In this document: in pieces, positions 53,785 through 62,753 of the stretch
How positions within the stretch are numbered: the stretch's first letter is position 1
How the letters are laid out: the number at the start of each line of letters is the position of its first letter
Assembly (NCBI GenBank): GCA_029262855.1
Contig: JAJCYP010000104.1
Span: 1 to 64,000, forward strand
DNA length: 64,000 bases
Reading direction: 5' to 3'
Source of the DNA: Bacteroidota bacterium
GTDB lineage: Bacteria; Bacteroidota; Rhodothermia; Rhodothermales; UBA10348
Notes under the pieces: generated by a model
The model's database searches: none
What the model was told of the DNA's origin: nothing
What the model saw: the letters and a program-made list of their open reading frames with translations, nothing else
Position numbers and translations under genes: made by a program

Positions 53785-55593
53785 TCAGCGAACCAGCGTG
53801 AGTGTCTGGACATCCCGGTACGAGCCGGCCCTCATCTCGAGCAGGTAGATGCCGCCCGCCAGGTGAGTCGGAGCGTCCCAGTCGAGGGTGTATGTCCCAG
53901 GAGCCTGAACCGCGTTCAGGATGAACCCAGCCTGACGTCCCAGCATGTCAAAAACACGTATCTGGACCGTCGAGACGGCGGGAACGTCGTAGTCAATGCG
54001 GGTCCGCTGCGAGAAGGGGTTCGGGTAGGGTGCCCCCAGACGAAACGACGTCGGTACCTGCTCGTCGTCGATGTCCGTGGCCGTGGCCGAAACGTCAAAC
54101 GACCCTTCGTCTGAGAACGATGACGCACTGAAACTGGCGCCAACGGACTGGACACTCCAGTAGTAGCGGCCCGGTGGCAGGTTCTGGAGGTACGTGGATG
54201 TGGAGGAAACGAATCCGGGGCGGGCCACGCGGCGGAGGCCTGATGCCGGATCAGAGGGTGCCGAGCGAACATCGGCCAGGCCGGGTGCCGTACCGATGCG
54301 AAGGTCGTAGGTGACCACGCCAGGGCGCGAGTCGGTCCACTCCAGCGCCACCAAGCCGTCCGTCTGACTCGACCGTAAGGCGCTCGGGGCGGTGAGGTTC
54401 TCCGGGCGTGCCTGGCGCTCGTTCGTGTACAGATTCAGGATGTTGTCGCCGCTCGAGGTCGCGCCCGCCGACAGGAGGTCGAGATCGCCGTCCCCGTCGA
54501 AATCCCCCCAGTCCGCGGATGCAAAAATAGCACCCACCAGGAAGGTCGAATTCTCGAAATCGCCCTGGCCCAGGTTGCGGTAGACCCTCGCTGTCCGGCG
54601 CCCCAAGGCCGACTCCGCACCGAGGGACAGGAGGTCGAGATCTCCATCGTTGTCGTAGTCGCCCCAGCTGATTGAGCCGGCCAGTGAGCCCTGGATGCCC
54701 GTCTCCACCTCCTGGAAATTTCCATTGGTGTTTCGGTAGACCGCCGCCTGTCCCTCGAAAATGCGCGGGGTAACCTGCCCACCGCTGACCACGACATCCA
54801 GGTCGCCATCGGCATCGTAGTCTCCCCAATCGACGCTCGAGAAGGCGAGGGGGGCAAAGCTCGCTACGAGTTCGCTCAACGCGCCTCCGCTGGTTCGGTA
54901 GAGCGAGGTCCGGAAGCCTTCCGGCGTGGCTCCCGAAATCAGCAGATCAGGATCGCCGTCATTGTCATAATCGCCCCATTTGGCCTCGCCAAAGGCAAAG
55001 CCCGGAATGCCGGCCGGTATAGCCGTGAAGCTCCCCCCGTTGTTGACTGCAATGGAGGACTGGTAAGCGCCTGCTGCATCGACCCCCGTAACCAGTAGAT
55101 CCAGGTCCCCGTCATTGTCGGTGTCGGCCCAGCCCAGCGCTCCCGAATGGTAAGCGGGGAGATCCGCACCGATGTCGGCAAAGGCGTTCCCATTGTTGCG
55201 GTAGATCACGGTCAAGGGAGCGTACGGCGCCGTTGCGGACGTACTTCCTGAGACCGCAAGATCAAGGTCTCCGTCTCCATCCATGTCAGCCCAGGATGAA
55301 CGGCTGTACGCCATCGCCCGGACTCCGCCGATGAGCGGCGTGAATGTCGCGCCAGCCTCCCCAGAGCCGTCATTGCGATAGACCGCGGCGGTCAATCCCG
55401 AGGCCGAACGCCCGGAGACAAACGCATCCAGGTCTCCGTCATTGTCGATATCCCCCCAGGCGACCGCGGCATTCCGAACGGCAGGCATGGAGTGCGATTG
55501 TACGTTGAACGTAAACGGCTGGGTGACCGGCTGCGCCATCGCGGCGGGCGCTAGCAGTGCAACCAAAGCTGTCAGGGAGAGGAGTCGGGTCAC
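53785..55593 (-). CDS. Secreted seven-repeat FG-GAP/VCBS protein with T9SS sorting domain (copy 1)
   Basis: The 602-residue protein has a signal peptide (LLSLTALVALLAPAAMAQ). Seven repeats cover about 35-395; their cores are DIDNDGDLDAFVSG, DMDGDGDLDLAVSG, DTDNDGDLDLLVTG, DYDNDGDPDLLISG, DYDADGDLDVVVSG, DYDNDGDLDLLSLG and DFDGDGDLDLLSAG. A fibronectin-like stretch follows (VALEWTDSRPGVVTYDLRIG, LPPGRYYWSVQSVG). The end (LGAPYPNPFSQRTRIDYDVP, then IRVFDMLGRQAG and GIYLLEMRAGSY) is a T9SS type A sorting domain. It is the promoter-proximal gene of the trio and probably surface-displayed; the ligand is unknown. Confidence 0.92.
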   Translation of the reverse strand: MTRLLSLTALVALLAPAAMAQPVTQPFTFNVQSHSMPAVRNAAVAWGDIDNDGDLDAFVSGRSASGLTAAVYRNDGSGEAGATFTPLIGGVRAMAYSRSSWADMDGDGDLDLAVSGSTSATAPYAPLTVIYRNNGNAFADIGADLPAYHSGALGWADTDNDGDLDLLVTGVDAAGAYQSSIAVNNGGSFTAIPAGIPGFAFGEAKWGDYDNDGDPDLLISGATPEGFRTSLYRTSGGALSELVASFAPLAFSSVDWGDYDADGDLDVVVSGGQVTPRIFEGQAAVYRNTNGNFQEVETGIQGSLAGSISWGDYDNDGDLDLLSLGAESALGRRTARVYRNLGQGDFENSTFLVGAIFASADWGDFDGDGDLDLLSAGATSSGDNILNLYTNERQARPENLTAPSALRSSQTDGLVALEWTDSRPGVVTYDLRIGTAPGLADVRSAPSDPASGLRRVARPGFVSSTSTYLQNLPPGRYYWSVQSVGASFSASSFSDEGSFDVSATATDIDDEQVPTSFRLGAPYPNPFSQRTRIDYDVPAVSTVQIRVFDMLGRQAGFILNAVQAPGTYTLDWDAPTHLAGGIYLLEMRAGSYRDVQTLTLVR

Positions 55594-55723
55594 GGGTTAC
55601 ATCCCGGTTGATTCAAGCTGAAGAATGTACGCATCGGGACACCCATCCACCTGAACTATGCGCGAACGGTTGAAGGGAGCGTTCAGGCGGATCTGCAGCG
55701 TCTCTCCGGTCCCGATCTCTGCC

Positions 55724-56455
55724 TCAGGCAGGGACCGCGGCCTCAATCAGATCTTCTGCCACGTCATCTCCCAGATACCAGTCAATCAGCCAGTGCGCCG
55801 CGTAGATCAGCGGCGTAATGACGATGGCCACCAGGAACTTGTACGCGTAGTTGAATAGCGTGACGGCGATGATGGCCTGCAGGGTCATGGGGCCGTAAAA
55901 AGCCACGAACAGGACCACGAACGTGTCGATGAACTGAGATCCGAATGTGGATCCCGTCGCCCGCAGCCAGAGGTGCTTCCCGTCGGTCAGTTTCCGCAGC
56001 CAGTGGAAGAGCGAGATGTCGGCCAGCTGACCAAGGAGATAGGCAACGAGGCTTCCAGCAATGATGCGGCCTGATGCCCCGAACACGGTATCGAACGCCT
56101 CGCCTGGCACCGGCGAGATCGACGCCGTCGGCACGGCCATCGCTGCCTGAATAATGGCGAATTCGAAGATGATCATGACCACGCCCAGGTAGGTCACAAA
56201 CTTGATCCCCGCCTTTCCGAAGTACTCGTTGAGCAGGTCGGTGATGATGAACGTCACCGGAAACGCGATCACGCCGGCCGTCATCACGACCTCGGTGAAG
56301 TCCTCCCCGAGGATGGAAAGCGTGAATGGGAGCTGGACAACGGTGAACAGCTTCGAGGCCGTGGCCTCGGCCACTACCAGCGCGGTGAGAAAGACAGCTG
56401 CGCAAACCACATAGAGCTTCTGGGGGCGCGAGAGGCTGTAGGCCGGCTTGGACAT
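55724..56455 (-). CDS. yhhQ: Queuosine-precursor transporter (VUT/YhhQ family)
   Basis: The 243-residue protein is polytopic with about six helices, such as LYVVCAAVFLTALVVAEATA, VVMTAGVIAFPVTFIITDLL and FVTYLGVVMIIFEFAIIQAA. Family markers are FIITDLLNEYFGKAG and GSTFGSQFIDTFVVLFVAFY. YhhQ imports queuosine precursors such as preQ0 or preQ1 for tRNA modification. The start at 56455 directly abuts the stop of the MarR gene, so it is co-transcribed with that regulator. No queuosine riboswitch was seen upstream. The 130 bases after it (55594-55723) show no feature. Confidence 0.93.
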   Translation of the reverse strand: MSKPAYSLSRPQKLYVVCAAVFLTALVVAEATASKLFTVVQLPFTLSILGEDFTEVVMTAGVIAFPVTFIITDLLNEYFGKAGIKFVTYLGVVMIIFEFAIIQAAMAVPTASISPVPGEAFDTVFGASGRIIAGSLVAYLLGQLADISLFHWLRKLTDGKHLWLRATGSTFGSQFIDTFVVLFVAFYGPMTLQAIIAVTLFNYAYKFLVAIVITPLIYAAHWLIDWYLGDDVAEDLIEAAVPA

Positions 56456-56920
56456 CTAACCGGTCTGGTCGGCCCTGAGCCGCTCCAGCAGCGAACTGAG
56501 CGTCCGGAGTTCCTCGCCATCAAGGTGCCGGGCGATGCCGGCCTGCATCTCGGACACCTCGGGATCCATCGTCGCCAGAAGCGTCTTCCCGCTTTCGGTG
56601 ATCCCGACCTTCACCACGCGGCGGTCACTTCGGGACCGCGCCCTTTCGATGTGTCCGGCAGCCTCCAGTCTGTTCAGCAGCCGGGTTACGTCCGGAGTTC
56701 GGTCGAGGAGGCGACCGCCGATGTCACTGCAGGTCATCCGGGCCGGATCGGCTCCCCGCAGGATCCGCAGGACGTTGTACTGGGCCGGCGTCAGGCCGTA
56801 GGAACTCATCGTGCCCGCCAGAATCGAGGTTATCCAGGAACTGGTCACCAGGATGTCGAACATCGCCCTCTGGCTGTCGTCCGCGATACGGTCCTGCTTG
56901 ATGAGCTCCTCAAGTCGCAT
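56456..56920 (-). CDS. MarR-family transcriptional regulator
   Basis: The 154-residue protein is a winged-helix dimer of the MarR type. YGLTPAQYNVLRILRGADPA precedes the helix-turn-helix TCSDIGGRLLDRTPDVTRLL, and the wing shows RARSRSDRRVVKVGITESGK. It starts 11 bases from a perfect 8+2+8 palindrome (56931-56948), so autoregulation is likely. It is followed without a gap by the YhhQ-type transporter, which is probably its target. The ligand is unknown. Confidence 0.93.
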   Translation of the reverse strand: MRLEELIKQDRIADDSQRAMFDILVTSSWITSILAGTMSSYGLTPAQYNVLRILRGADPARMTCSDIGGRLLDRTPDVTRLLNRLEAAGHIERARSRSDRRVVKVGITESGKTLLATMDPEVSEMQAGIARHLDGEELRTLSSLLERLRADQTG

Positions 56921-56930
56921 GTTCTGACGG

Positions 56931-56948
56931 ATGTTGTTAGAACAACAT
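56931..56948. promoter_or_regulatory. Perfect palindrome, candidate MarR operator
   Basis: ATGTTGTTAGAACAACAT is a perfect inverted repeat (8 bases, AG centre, 8 bases). It lies between the histidine-kinase stop and the MarR start, 10 bases upstream of the MarR ATG. MarR proteins often bind such AT-rich 16-20-base palindromes at their own promoters. The rest of the region is GC-rich, so the sequence stands out. Confidence 0.8.
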
Positions 56949-57898
56949 TAACCGCCACTCGGCTCGTGCGTTCCGGGCGGTCCGGTGCTCAGCGGAAGCG
57001 TGAACGAGAACGTGGAGCCGATGCCTTCGCGGCTCTCGACCACCAGAGTCCGGTCGTGTGCCGCCAGAATATGCTTGACGATTGCCAGGCCCAGACCGGT
57101 ACCTCCCTGGGATCGAGAGCGGCTCTTGTCCACACGGAAAAAGCGTTCCGTGATTCTCGGGATCAGGTCGGTCGGGATCCCTATGCCATCGTCCCTTATG
57201 GAAATCCGCACTTCTGCGCCGGCCCGATGGGCCTCAAGGGTGACGATTCCACCTTCGTTGTTGTACTTGATGGCGTTCTCCATCAGGTTCACGATGACCT
57301 GCCTGAGGTGCTCACGATCCCCGACCACGTCCGGCAGATCGGGCGGAATCCTGGTTGCCACCTGGACGGTCTTTCGCGACGCCACGTGCTCAAGGGATTC
57401 CACGATCTCCTGTGCCAATTCGCCCGTGGAGAACTGTACCGGACGCATTCGGAGCTCGCCCTGCTCGATGCGGGCTATCTCGCCGAGATCCCGCGCCAGG
57501 TGATCCAGCCGATCGGCGTTCCGGAGAATCTTGTCGACGAACTTTCGATTCACCGTCGGGTCCTCCAGGGCGCCTCCCTCCAGCGTCTCGGCGAATCCTC
57601 GGATGGCAAAGATGGGGGTCTTGAGTTCGTGCGAGACGTTGCCAATGAAGTCCCGCCGGTAGTCCTCCATCCGGCGGAGCTCCGCCATTTCTCCCTCGAG
57701 CACCTGGCCAGTCCGAAAAACCTGTCGAACCATGTCATTCAACTCGTCGCCCCGGGGCAGGTGGGCGTCCTCCAGGTTGTCGAAGTGGCTGTGCCGGATC
57801 TGACGAAGCAGGGTCCGGCCCAGCGCCAGTCGCCGTGTCACGAGACGGCCCGCTACCCAGTAGGTGACCGCGAAGATGAGGATCGGTGTCAGCACCAA
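56948..57898 (-). CDS. PhoR-like sensor histidine kinase (start uncertain)
   Basis: The 316-residue protein has HisKA with the phospho-accepting His in FIGNVSHELKTPIFAIRG near residue 89. The ATPase domain has NLMENAIKYN (N box), IRDDGIGIPTDLI (G1), ERFFRVDKSRSR (F) and GGTGLGLAIVKHI (G2). The pair with a PhoB-like regulator suggests phosphate or envelope sensing. The first usable start is a TTG at 57898, but the frame stays open for another 52 codons back into the regulator gene. Those codons would add a second hydrophobic segment and contain no ATG, GTG or TTG. The true start may be a non-standard codon such as ATC at 58042. Only a short loop would be outside the membrane. Confidence 0.85.
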   Translation of the reverse strand: MVLTPILIFAVTYWVAGRLVTRRLALGRTLLRQIRHSHFDNLEDAHLPRGDELNDMVRQVFRTGQVLEGEMAELRRMEDYRRDFIGNVSHELKTPIFAIRGFAETLEGGALEDPTVNRKFVDKILRNADRLDHLARDLGEIARIEQGELRMRPVQFSTGELAQEIVESLEHVASRKTVQVATRIPPDLPDVVGDREHLRQVIVNLMENAIKYNNEGGIVTLEAHRAGAEVRISIRDDGIGIPTDLIPRITERFFRVDKSRSRSQGGTGLGLAIVKHILAAHDRTLVVESREGIGSTFSFTLPLSTGPPGTHEPSGG

Positions 57899-58025
57899 AA
57901 GAGGGACGAACCACGAACCGGGTCCCGCCAGAAAGCCCGCGAGTGCGATCAGCGCCGCCGCCAGCAGCGCCGGTGGCCAGGCGAGCTTGAGGGCGATTCT
58001 GCTGAATCCGCGTTTACGGCTCTCG

Positions 58026-58712
58026 TCAGGCTCGGAACCGATACCCCACCCCCTTCACTGTTTCAATCATGTCTTCGCCCACCTTTTCCCGAATCTTGCG
58101 GACGTGGACATCCACAGTTCGGTCCACAACGTAGACATCCGGGCCCCAAACCTGGTCCAGGAGCTGTTGCCGCGAAAAAACGCGGCCTGGATTGCTGGCA
58201 AGGTATCGAAGAAGCTCGAATTCTTTTCTCGGAAGGTGGAGGGGATCTTCCAGCCCGTCCCGCTCCACAACGTATCTCGTGCGATCTATGGTGAGTCCGT
58301 AGATCCGGACGATGTCGGGCGTGGCCGATGTCCGCTCCGAACCCCGAAGGGAGGCCCTGACCTGGCTGATCAGGACGGGGATGGAGATGGGCTTCGTCAG
58401 ATAGATATCTGCGCCGACATCCAGCCCTTCCACATGGTCGTTCTCCTCGCTGCGTGCCGTCAGCATGACAATAGGCGTGCTCTTGAGCGCCGGGTGTTCG
58501 CGCATCCGCCGACAGGCCTCAAGACCATCCATGCGAGGCATCATGACATCGAGAATGATCAGGTCTGGGACCTGCTTCGAGGCCAGGTGCACGGCCTCAA
58601 CACCGTCGCAGGCCTGTTCCACTTCGAAACCTTCCTTCTCAAGGTTATACCGAAGCAGGTCTAGAATGTCGTCCTCGTCATCGACGACGAGAATGCGTTG
58701 CGGCTCGGCCAT
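58026..58712 (-). CDS. PhoB-like OmpR-family response regulator
   Basis: The 228-residue protein has a receiver domain with acidic D11 and D12, the phosphorylation site D55 in LIILDVMMPRMDG, T85 and K107, and a C-terminal winged helix (HLPRKEFELLRYLASNPGRV, DVYVVDRTVDVHVRKIREKV). It is transcribed first, with the kinase gene following. An 11-base direct repeat of GTTACC lies upstream at 58753-58769. Confidence 0.95.
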   Translation of the reverse strand: MAEPQRILVVDDEDDILDLLRYNLEKEGFEVEQACDGVEAVHLASKQVPDLIILDVMMPRMDGLEACRRMREHPALKSTPIVMLTARSEENDHVEGLDVGADIYLTKPISIPVLISQVRASLRGSERTSATPDIVRIYGLTIDRTRYVVERDGLEDPLHLPRKEFELLRYLASNPGRVFSRQQLLDQVWGPDVYVVDRTVDVHVRKIREKVGEDMIETVKGVGYRFRA

Positions 58713-58752
58713 GGAATCAACCTTACGTGAACCCCAAAGCTACATGACGCCC

Positions 58753-58769
58753 GTTACCTCATTGTTACC
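58753..58769. promoter_or_regulatory. Direct repeat GTTACC-N5-GTTACC, candidate Pho-box-like site
   Basis: GTTACC at 58753-58758 and 58764-58769 has an 11-base period. Regulators of the OmpR/PhoB family bind direct repeats with this period. The site is in the 105-base gap between the divergent regulator gene (start 58712) and oxidoreductase gene (start 58818), so it could control either or both. Confidence 0.5.
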
Positions 58770-58817
58770 AACCGGCGCCTGCCTTGACTACCTTTCCGCT
58801 TCACCAAGCCCGGACTC

Positions 58818-59984
58818 ATGACTGAACGTCGAAAACTCAGATACGGAATGGTTGGGGGCGGCCCCGGCGCATTCATTGGCGCGGTTCACAGAATGGCCGC
58901 CGCACTGGATGGCTCCATGGACCTGGTCTCGGGTGCCTTCTCGTCGAGCCCGGAAAAGTCCCATCAGCAGGGTCGGGAATTGCATCTGGATCCGGCCCGA
59001 GTCTACGACACCTACCAGGACATGGCAGAGGCCGAGGCTGCGCGTGAGGACGGGATCGACTTTGTCTCCATCGTGACGCCCAATCATGTTCACTTTGGCG
59101 CGGCCAAGGCGTTTATCGAACGTGGCATCCACGTGATCTGCGACAAGCCGATGACGAACACCCTGGAAGAGGCCGAGGAACTCTGTCGGCTGGTGTCCAA
59201 GCACGGCGTGATCTTCGCCCTGACGCACAACTATACCGGCTATCCGATGGTCAAGGAGGCCCGGGACCTGATGGCCGCCGGGCGCCTGGGCCAGATTCGA
59301 AAGATCGTCGTGGAATATCCTCAGGGCTGGTTGGCCGAGCTCATCGAGGAGATGGGTCATAAACAGGCTGCCTGGCGGACCGATCCGGCGCGCGCCGGTG
59401 TCTCGTCGGCCATGGGCGACATCGGCTCGCACGCCGAGAATCTTGCCCGCTACATCACGGGACTCGAGATGGAGGAGATTCACGCGGATCTCTCCACACT
59501 GGTCCCCGGGCGACAACTGGAAGACGACGGTAACATTTTGGTGCACTACCAGGGTGGCGCCCGAGGCATTCTTTACGCCTCGCAGATTTCGGTGGGTGAG
59601 GAAAACAATCTTCGGATCAGGGTCTACGGCACCAAGGCTTCGCTGGAATGGAAGCAGGAGCACCCCAACTGGCTGCACCTCCGTTATCCTGACCAGCCGG
59701 AGCAGATCCTGAAGCGTGGTAACCCCTATCTCGGACCGGCCGCCGCACACGCGACGCGGATCCCCGCGGGCCACCCGGAAGCGTTTCTGGAAGCATTCGC
59801 CAATGTCTATGTCATGGCTGGCAGGGCCATCTCGGCCCGCATCCGGGGTGTTGATCCCGATCCTCTCGACATGGATTTCCCAACCGTTCAGGACGGAGCC
59901 ATCGGCGTGCATTTCATACACACCGCCGTCCGAAGCAGCCGTGAGCGCGCGTGGGTGGATGCTGCGTATACGCCCCCGGCCTGA
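58818..59984 (+). CDS. Gfo/Idh/MocA-family oxidoreductase
   Basis: The 388-residue protein has an N-terminal NAD(P)-binding domain ([20 protein letters not shown]), the catalytic-loop motif [18 protein letters not shown] near residue 110 and [22 protein letters not shown]-terminal substrate domain carries [20 protein letters not shown]. It should oxidise or reduce a sugar or cyclitol. A TIM-barrel isomerase follows after 32 bases, a common partner in sugar or inositol catabolism. Confidence 0.92.
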   Translation: MTERRKLRYGMVGGGPGAFIGAVHRMAAALDGSMDLVSGAFSSSPEKSHQQGRELHLDPARVYDTYQDMAEAEAAREDGIDFVSIVTPNHVHFGAAKAFIERGIHVICDKPMTNTLEEAEELCRLVSKHGVIFALTHNYTGYPMVKEARDLMAAGRLGQIRKIVVEYPQGWLAELIEEMGHKQAAWRTDPARAGVSSAMGDIGSHAENLARYITGLEMEEIHADLSTLVPGRQLEDDGNILVHYQGGARGILYASQISVGEENNLRIRVYGTKASLEWKQEHPNWLHLRYPDQPEQILKRGNPYLGPAAAHATRIPAGHPEAFLEAFANVYVMAGRAISARIRGVDPDPLDMDFPTVQDGAIGVHFIHTAVRSSRERAWVDAAYTPPA

Positions 59985-60016
59985 AAAACCGGCCTCATCC
60001 TTCAATCCTTCCGATC

Positions 60017-61018
60017 ATGTCTCGTCCAGTCACGCTCTTTACCGGCCAGTGGGCCGATCTTTCATTGGAAACGCTGGCCGAAATGGCCGCGGAGTTCGGG
60101 TACGACGGGCTCGAACTCGCGTGTTGGGGCGATCATTTCGATGTCCAGCGGGCCTTGTCTGAGGAAGGATACTGTCAGGGCCGGCATGACCTGCTTGCCC
60201 GTCACGGGCTGAGCGTCCATTCGATTTCCAACCACCTGGTGGGCCAGGCCGTCTGCGACAACATCGACGACCGTCACAAGTCGATCCTGCCTGCTCACGT
60301 TTGGGGAGATGGCGAGCCCGAGGGCGTTAGAGCACGGGCTGCCGAGGAGATGAAAGACACGGCGCGCGCGGCCGCACGTCTCGGCGTCGAGGTGGTCAAT
60401 GGATTCACGGGTTCCAGTATCTGGCACCTGCTCTACTCCTTCCCGCCCGTCACACCGGCCATGATTGAGGCGGGCTTCTCGGACTTCGCCGACCGCTGGA
60501 ACCCGATTCTGGATGTCTTCGACCGCGAGGGCGTGCGATTCGCATTGGAGGTCCATCCGACCGAGATCGCCTTCGACATAGGATCAGCGGAACGAACGCT
60601 GGAAGCAATCGGCCATCGCCCGGCATTCGGGTTCAACTATGACCCCAGTCATTTCGGATACCAGGGAGTCGATTACGTCGGATTCATTGACCGATTCGGT
60701 GATCGGATCTACCACGTTCACATGAAGGATGTCTGGTGGTCGGCCAATCACGCTGAGGTTGGCGTCTTCGGCGGACACACGGAATTTGGCGACCGTCGTC
60801 GCTTCTGGGATTTCCGATCCCTCGGCCGGGGATCCATCGACTTCGAGGAAATCATTCGGGCCCTGAACCGCGTCGGGTACCAGGGCCCTCTGTCGGTGGA
60901 GTGGGAGGATTCGGGAATGGATCGTGAGCACGGCGCCGCAGAGGCCTGCGACTTTGTGAGGGCCATGGACTTCGCACCTTCGGCCGTGGCCTTCGACGCG
61001 GCGTTCGAGAAGGACTGA
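60017..61018 (+). CDS. Sugar phosphate isomerase/epimerase (AP-endonuclease-2-like TIM barrel)
   Basis: The 333-residue protein shows [67 protein letters not shown] and [20 protein letters not shown]. The last contains metal-ligand Glu and His of the xylose-isomerase-like fold. The ATG at 60017 starts just before the first strand; the frame open from 59951 overlaps the previous gene. It should work with the adjacent oxidoreductase on the same sugar or cyclitol. Confidence 0.92.
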   Translation: MSRPVTLFTGQWADLSLETLAEMAAEFGYDGLELACWGDHFDVQRALSEEGYCQGRHDLLARHGLSVHSISNHLVGQAVCDNIDDRHKSILPAHVWGDGEPEGVRARAAEEMKDTARAAARLGVEVVNGFTGSSIWHLLYSFPPVTPAMIEAGFSDFADRWNPILDVFDREGVRFALEVHPTEIAFDIGSAERTLEAIGHRPAFGFNYDPSHFGYQGVDYVGFIDRFGDRIYHVHMKDVWWSANHAEVGVFGGHTEFGDRRRFWDFRSLGRGSIDFEEIIRALNRVGYQGPLSVEWEDSGMDREHGAAEACDFVRAMDFAPSAVAFDAAFEKD

Positions 61019-61117
61019 CCCACCGCCGCTGGTCACAGGGGCGGCTGCCGGCATTGCGTCCGCGCCGGGAGAGCCTTATCTGGTGGAGCCCCTGAAACCT
61101 ATCTCCTGCCTGGCCAC

Positions 61118-62740
61118 ATGGAAGTCTCCCGCCGCACACGCATTGCCCGACTGAGCGAACTCGCTGATCGTGACCCAACCTATGCCCTGGCCGAAGGCGT
61201 GGATCTGGTGGTGATCCTTTCAGACGGCGAGGTCTCGGTGCTATACGGCCGCTGCCTTCATCGGGGGGCCCTCCTGTCCGACGGTCACGTGGACGGAGAG
61301 GACCTGATATGTGGGCTGCACAATTGGGACTATCGCATCGCCACGGGAGTCTCGGCCTACAACAACGACGAGAAGCTGGAGCGCTTCACCAGCTTTGTTG
61401 TCGGTGATGATGTCTTCGTGGATGCCGATGAAATCGCCCGCTGGAAGAAGGAGCACCCGCAGCCCTACGACAGGGATGCCTACCTCGGCCTGTACCAGGA
61501 CGTGCACGGAGCGCCGGAAGAGCCGAACAACGCGCACATCCAGTCACTGGCGCGGGACGGCCTCAGCAAGGTCGGCCATCACGGCCCGGTTTCGGCGATG
61601 GGTATCGCACTTACTGAACTGCCACGGTGGCGAGATATCCAGATCCTCACGGGCCAACTGGCTATGAGGCCACTGCTGGACGACGCCGAAGTCGGAACGG
61701 ATACCGTCATCGGGCCGGATGCCACGCGTCCGCTGCGCCTCGAGATACCAATCTTCGTCTCGGACATGAGCTTCGGGGCCCTCAGCGCGGAAGCCAAGAT
61801 TGCGCTGTCCACGGGGGCCGAACTGGCCGGTACGGGCATCTGCTCGGGAGAGGGCGGCATGTTGCCCGAGGAGCAGGAGGCCAACAGCCGGTACTTCTAC
61901 GAACTGGCCTCGGCCAAATTCGGATGGGACCTCGAAAAGGTGGCCAAGTGTCAGGCGTTTCATTTCAAGGGAGGGCAGGGTGCCAAGACGGGCACCGGTG
62001 GGCACCTTCCAGGCGAAAAAGTAGTCGGGAAAATCGCGGAGGTGCGGGGCCTGGAGCCCGGCCAACCCGCCATCAGTCCGGCCGTATTTCCGGATTTGGT
62101 GACCGTCGATGACTTCCGGCAGGTGGCCGCTGACGTGCGCGAAGTGACGGGCGGAGTGCCCGTGGGATTCAAACTGTCGGCTCAGCACATCGAAGCCGAC
62201 ATCGACTTCGCGTTGGAAATAGGGGTGGACTACATCATTCTGGACGGGCGAGGTGGTGGTACCGGGGCGGCCCCAGAGGTCTTCAAACAGAACATATCCG
62301 TCCCGACCATCCCCGCCCTCGCCCGTGCACGGCGCCATCTCGATGCGCGATCCGCGACGGAGGTGACCCTGGTCATAACCGGGGGCCTTCGGACGGAGGC
62401 TGATTTCGTGAAGGCCCTCGCGCTGGGCGCCGATGCGGTGGCCGTCTCCAACTCAGCGTTGCAGGCCATTGGCTGCCTTGGAATGCGGGCCTGTCACACC
62501 AACAACTGCCCGGTCGGAATCGCCACGCAGAAGGACCATCTGCGCGCGAGGCTGGAGATCATTAAGTCCGCGCATCGGCTGAAGAACTGGTTCGCGGCCA
62601 CGGTTGAGTTGATGCAGGTGCTGGCGCGAGCGTGCGGCCACGACCACATCTCGGGCTTCTCCAAACGGGACCTCACAACATGGAGTACGGAGATGGCTGC
62701 TCTGTCCGGCGTCCAGTTTTGCGGAGTCGGCAAGGCCTGA
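61118..62740 (+). CDS. Rieske-type N-terminal domain fused to a glutamate-synthase-like FMN domain
   Basis: The 540-residue protein starts with a Rieske [2Fe-2S] domain: C46-x-H48 in GRCLHRGAL and C65-x2-H68 in LICGLHNWDYRI. From about residue 155 it is a GltB-like FMN barrel: IPIFVSDMSFGALSAEAKIA, GTGICSGEGGMLPEEQEANS, QGAKTGTGGHLPGEKV, DYIILDGRGGGTGAAPEVF. The [3Fe-4S]-like cysteines are in GCLGMRACHTNNCPVGIAT near 453-464. It lacks the glutaminase domain of true glutamate synthase. The electron route Rieske to FeS to FMN is inference. It stands alone after the isomerase gene, and its 3' end lies 13 bases from a convergent gene. Confidence 0.9.
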   Translation: MEVSRRTRIARLSELADRDPTYALAEGVDLVVILSDGEVSVLYGRCLHRGALLSDGHVDGEDLICGLHNWDYRIATGVSAYNNDEKLERFTSFVVGDDVFVDADEIARWKKEHPQPYDRDAYLGLYQDVHGAPEEPNNAHIQSLARDGLSKVGHHGPVSAMGIALTELPRWRDIQILTGQLAMRPLLDDAEVGTDTVIGPDATRPLRLEIPIFVSDMSFGALSAEAKIALSTGAELAGTGICSGEGGMLPEEQEANSRYFYELASAKFGWDLEKVAKCQAFHFKGGQGAKTGTGGHLPGEKVVGKIAEVRGLEPGQPAISPAVFPDLVTVDDFRQVAADVREVTGGVPVGFKLSAQHIEADIDFALEIGVDYIILDGRGGGTGAAPEVFKQNISVPTIPALARARRHLDARSATEVTLVITGGLRTEADFVKALALGADAVAVSNSALQAIGCLGMRACHTNNCPVGIATQKDHLRARLEIIKSAHRLKNWFAATVELMQVLARACGHDHISGFSKRDLTTWSTEMAALSGVQFCGVGKA

Positions 62741-62753
62741 CCGTCCGAGGGGA

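Noticed and set aside
56921-57000. preQ1 riboswitch upstream of the MarR-YhhQ genes
   Set aside because: No preQ1 aptamer pattern was found; the only structure is the perfect palindrome, better explained as a protein operator.
56525-58294. 589-residue open frame on the plus strand across MarR, kinase and regulator genes
   Set aside because: It runs antisense over three clear genes and contains no domain or signal.
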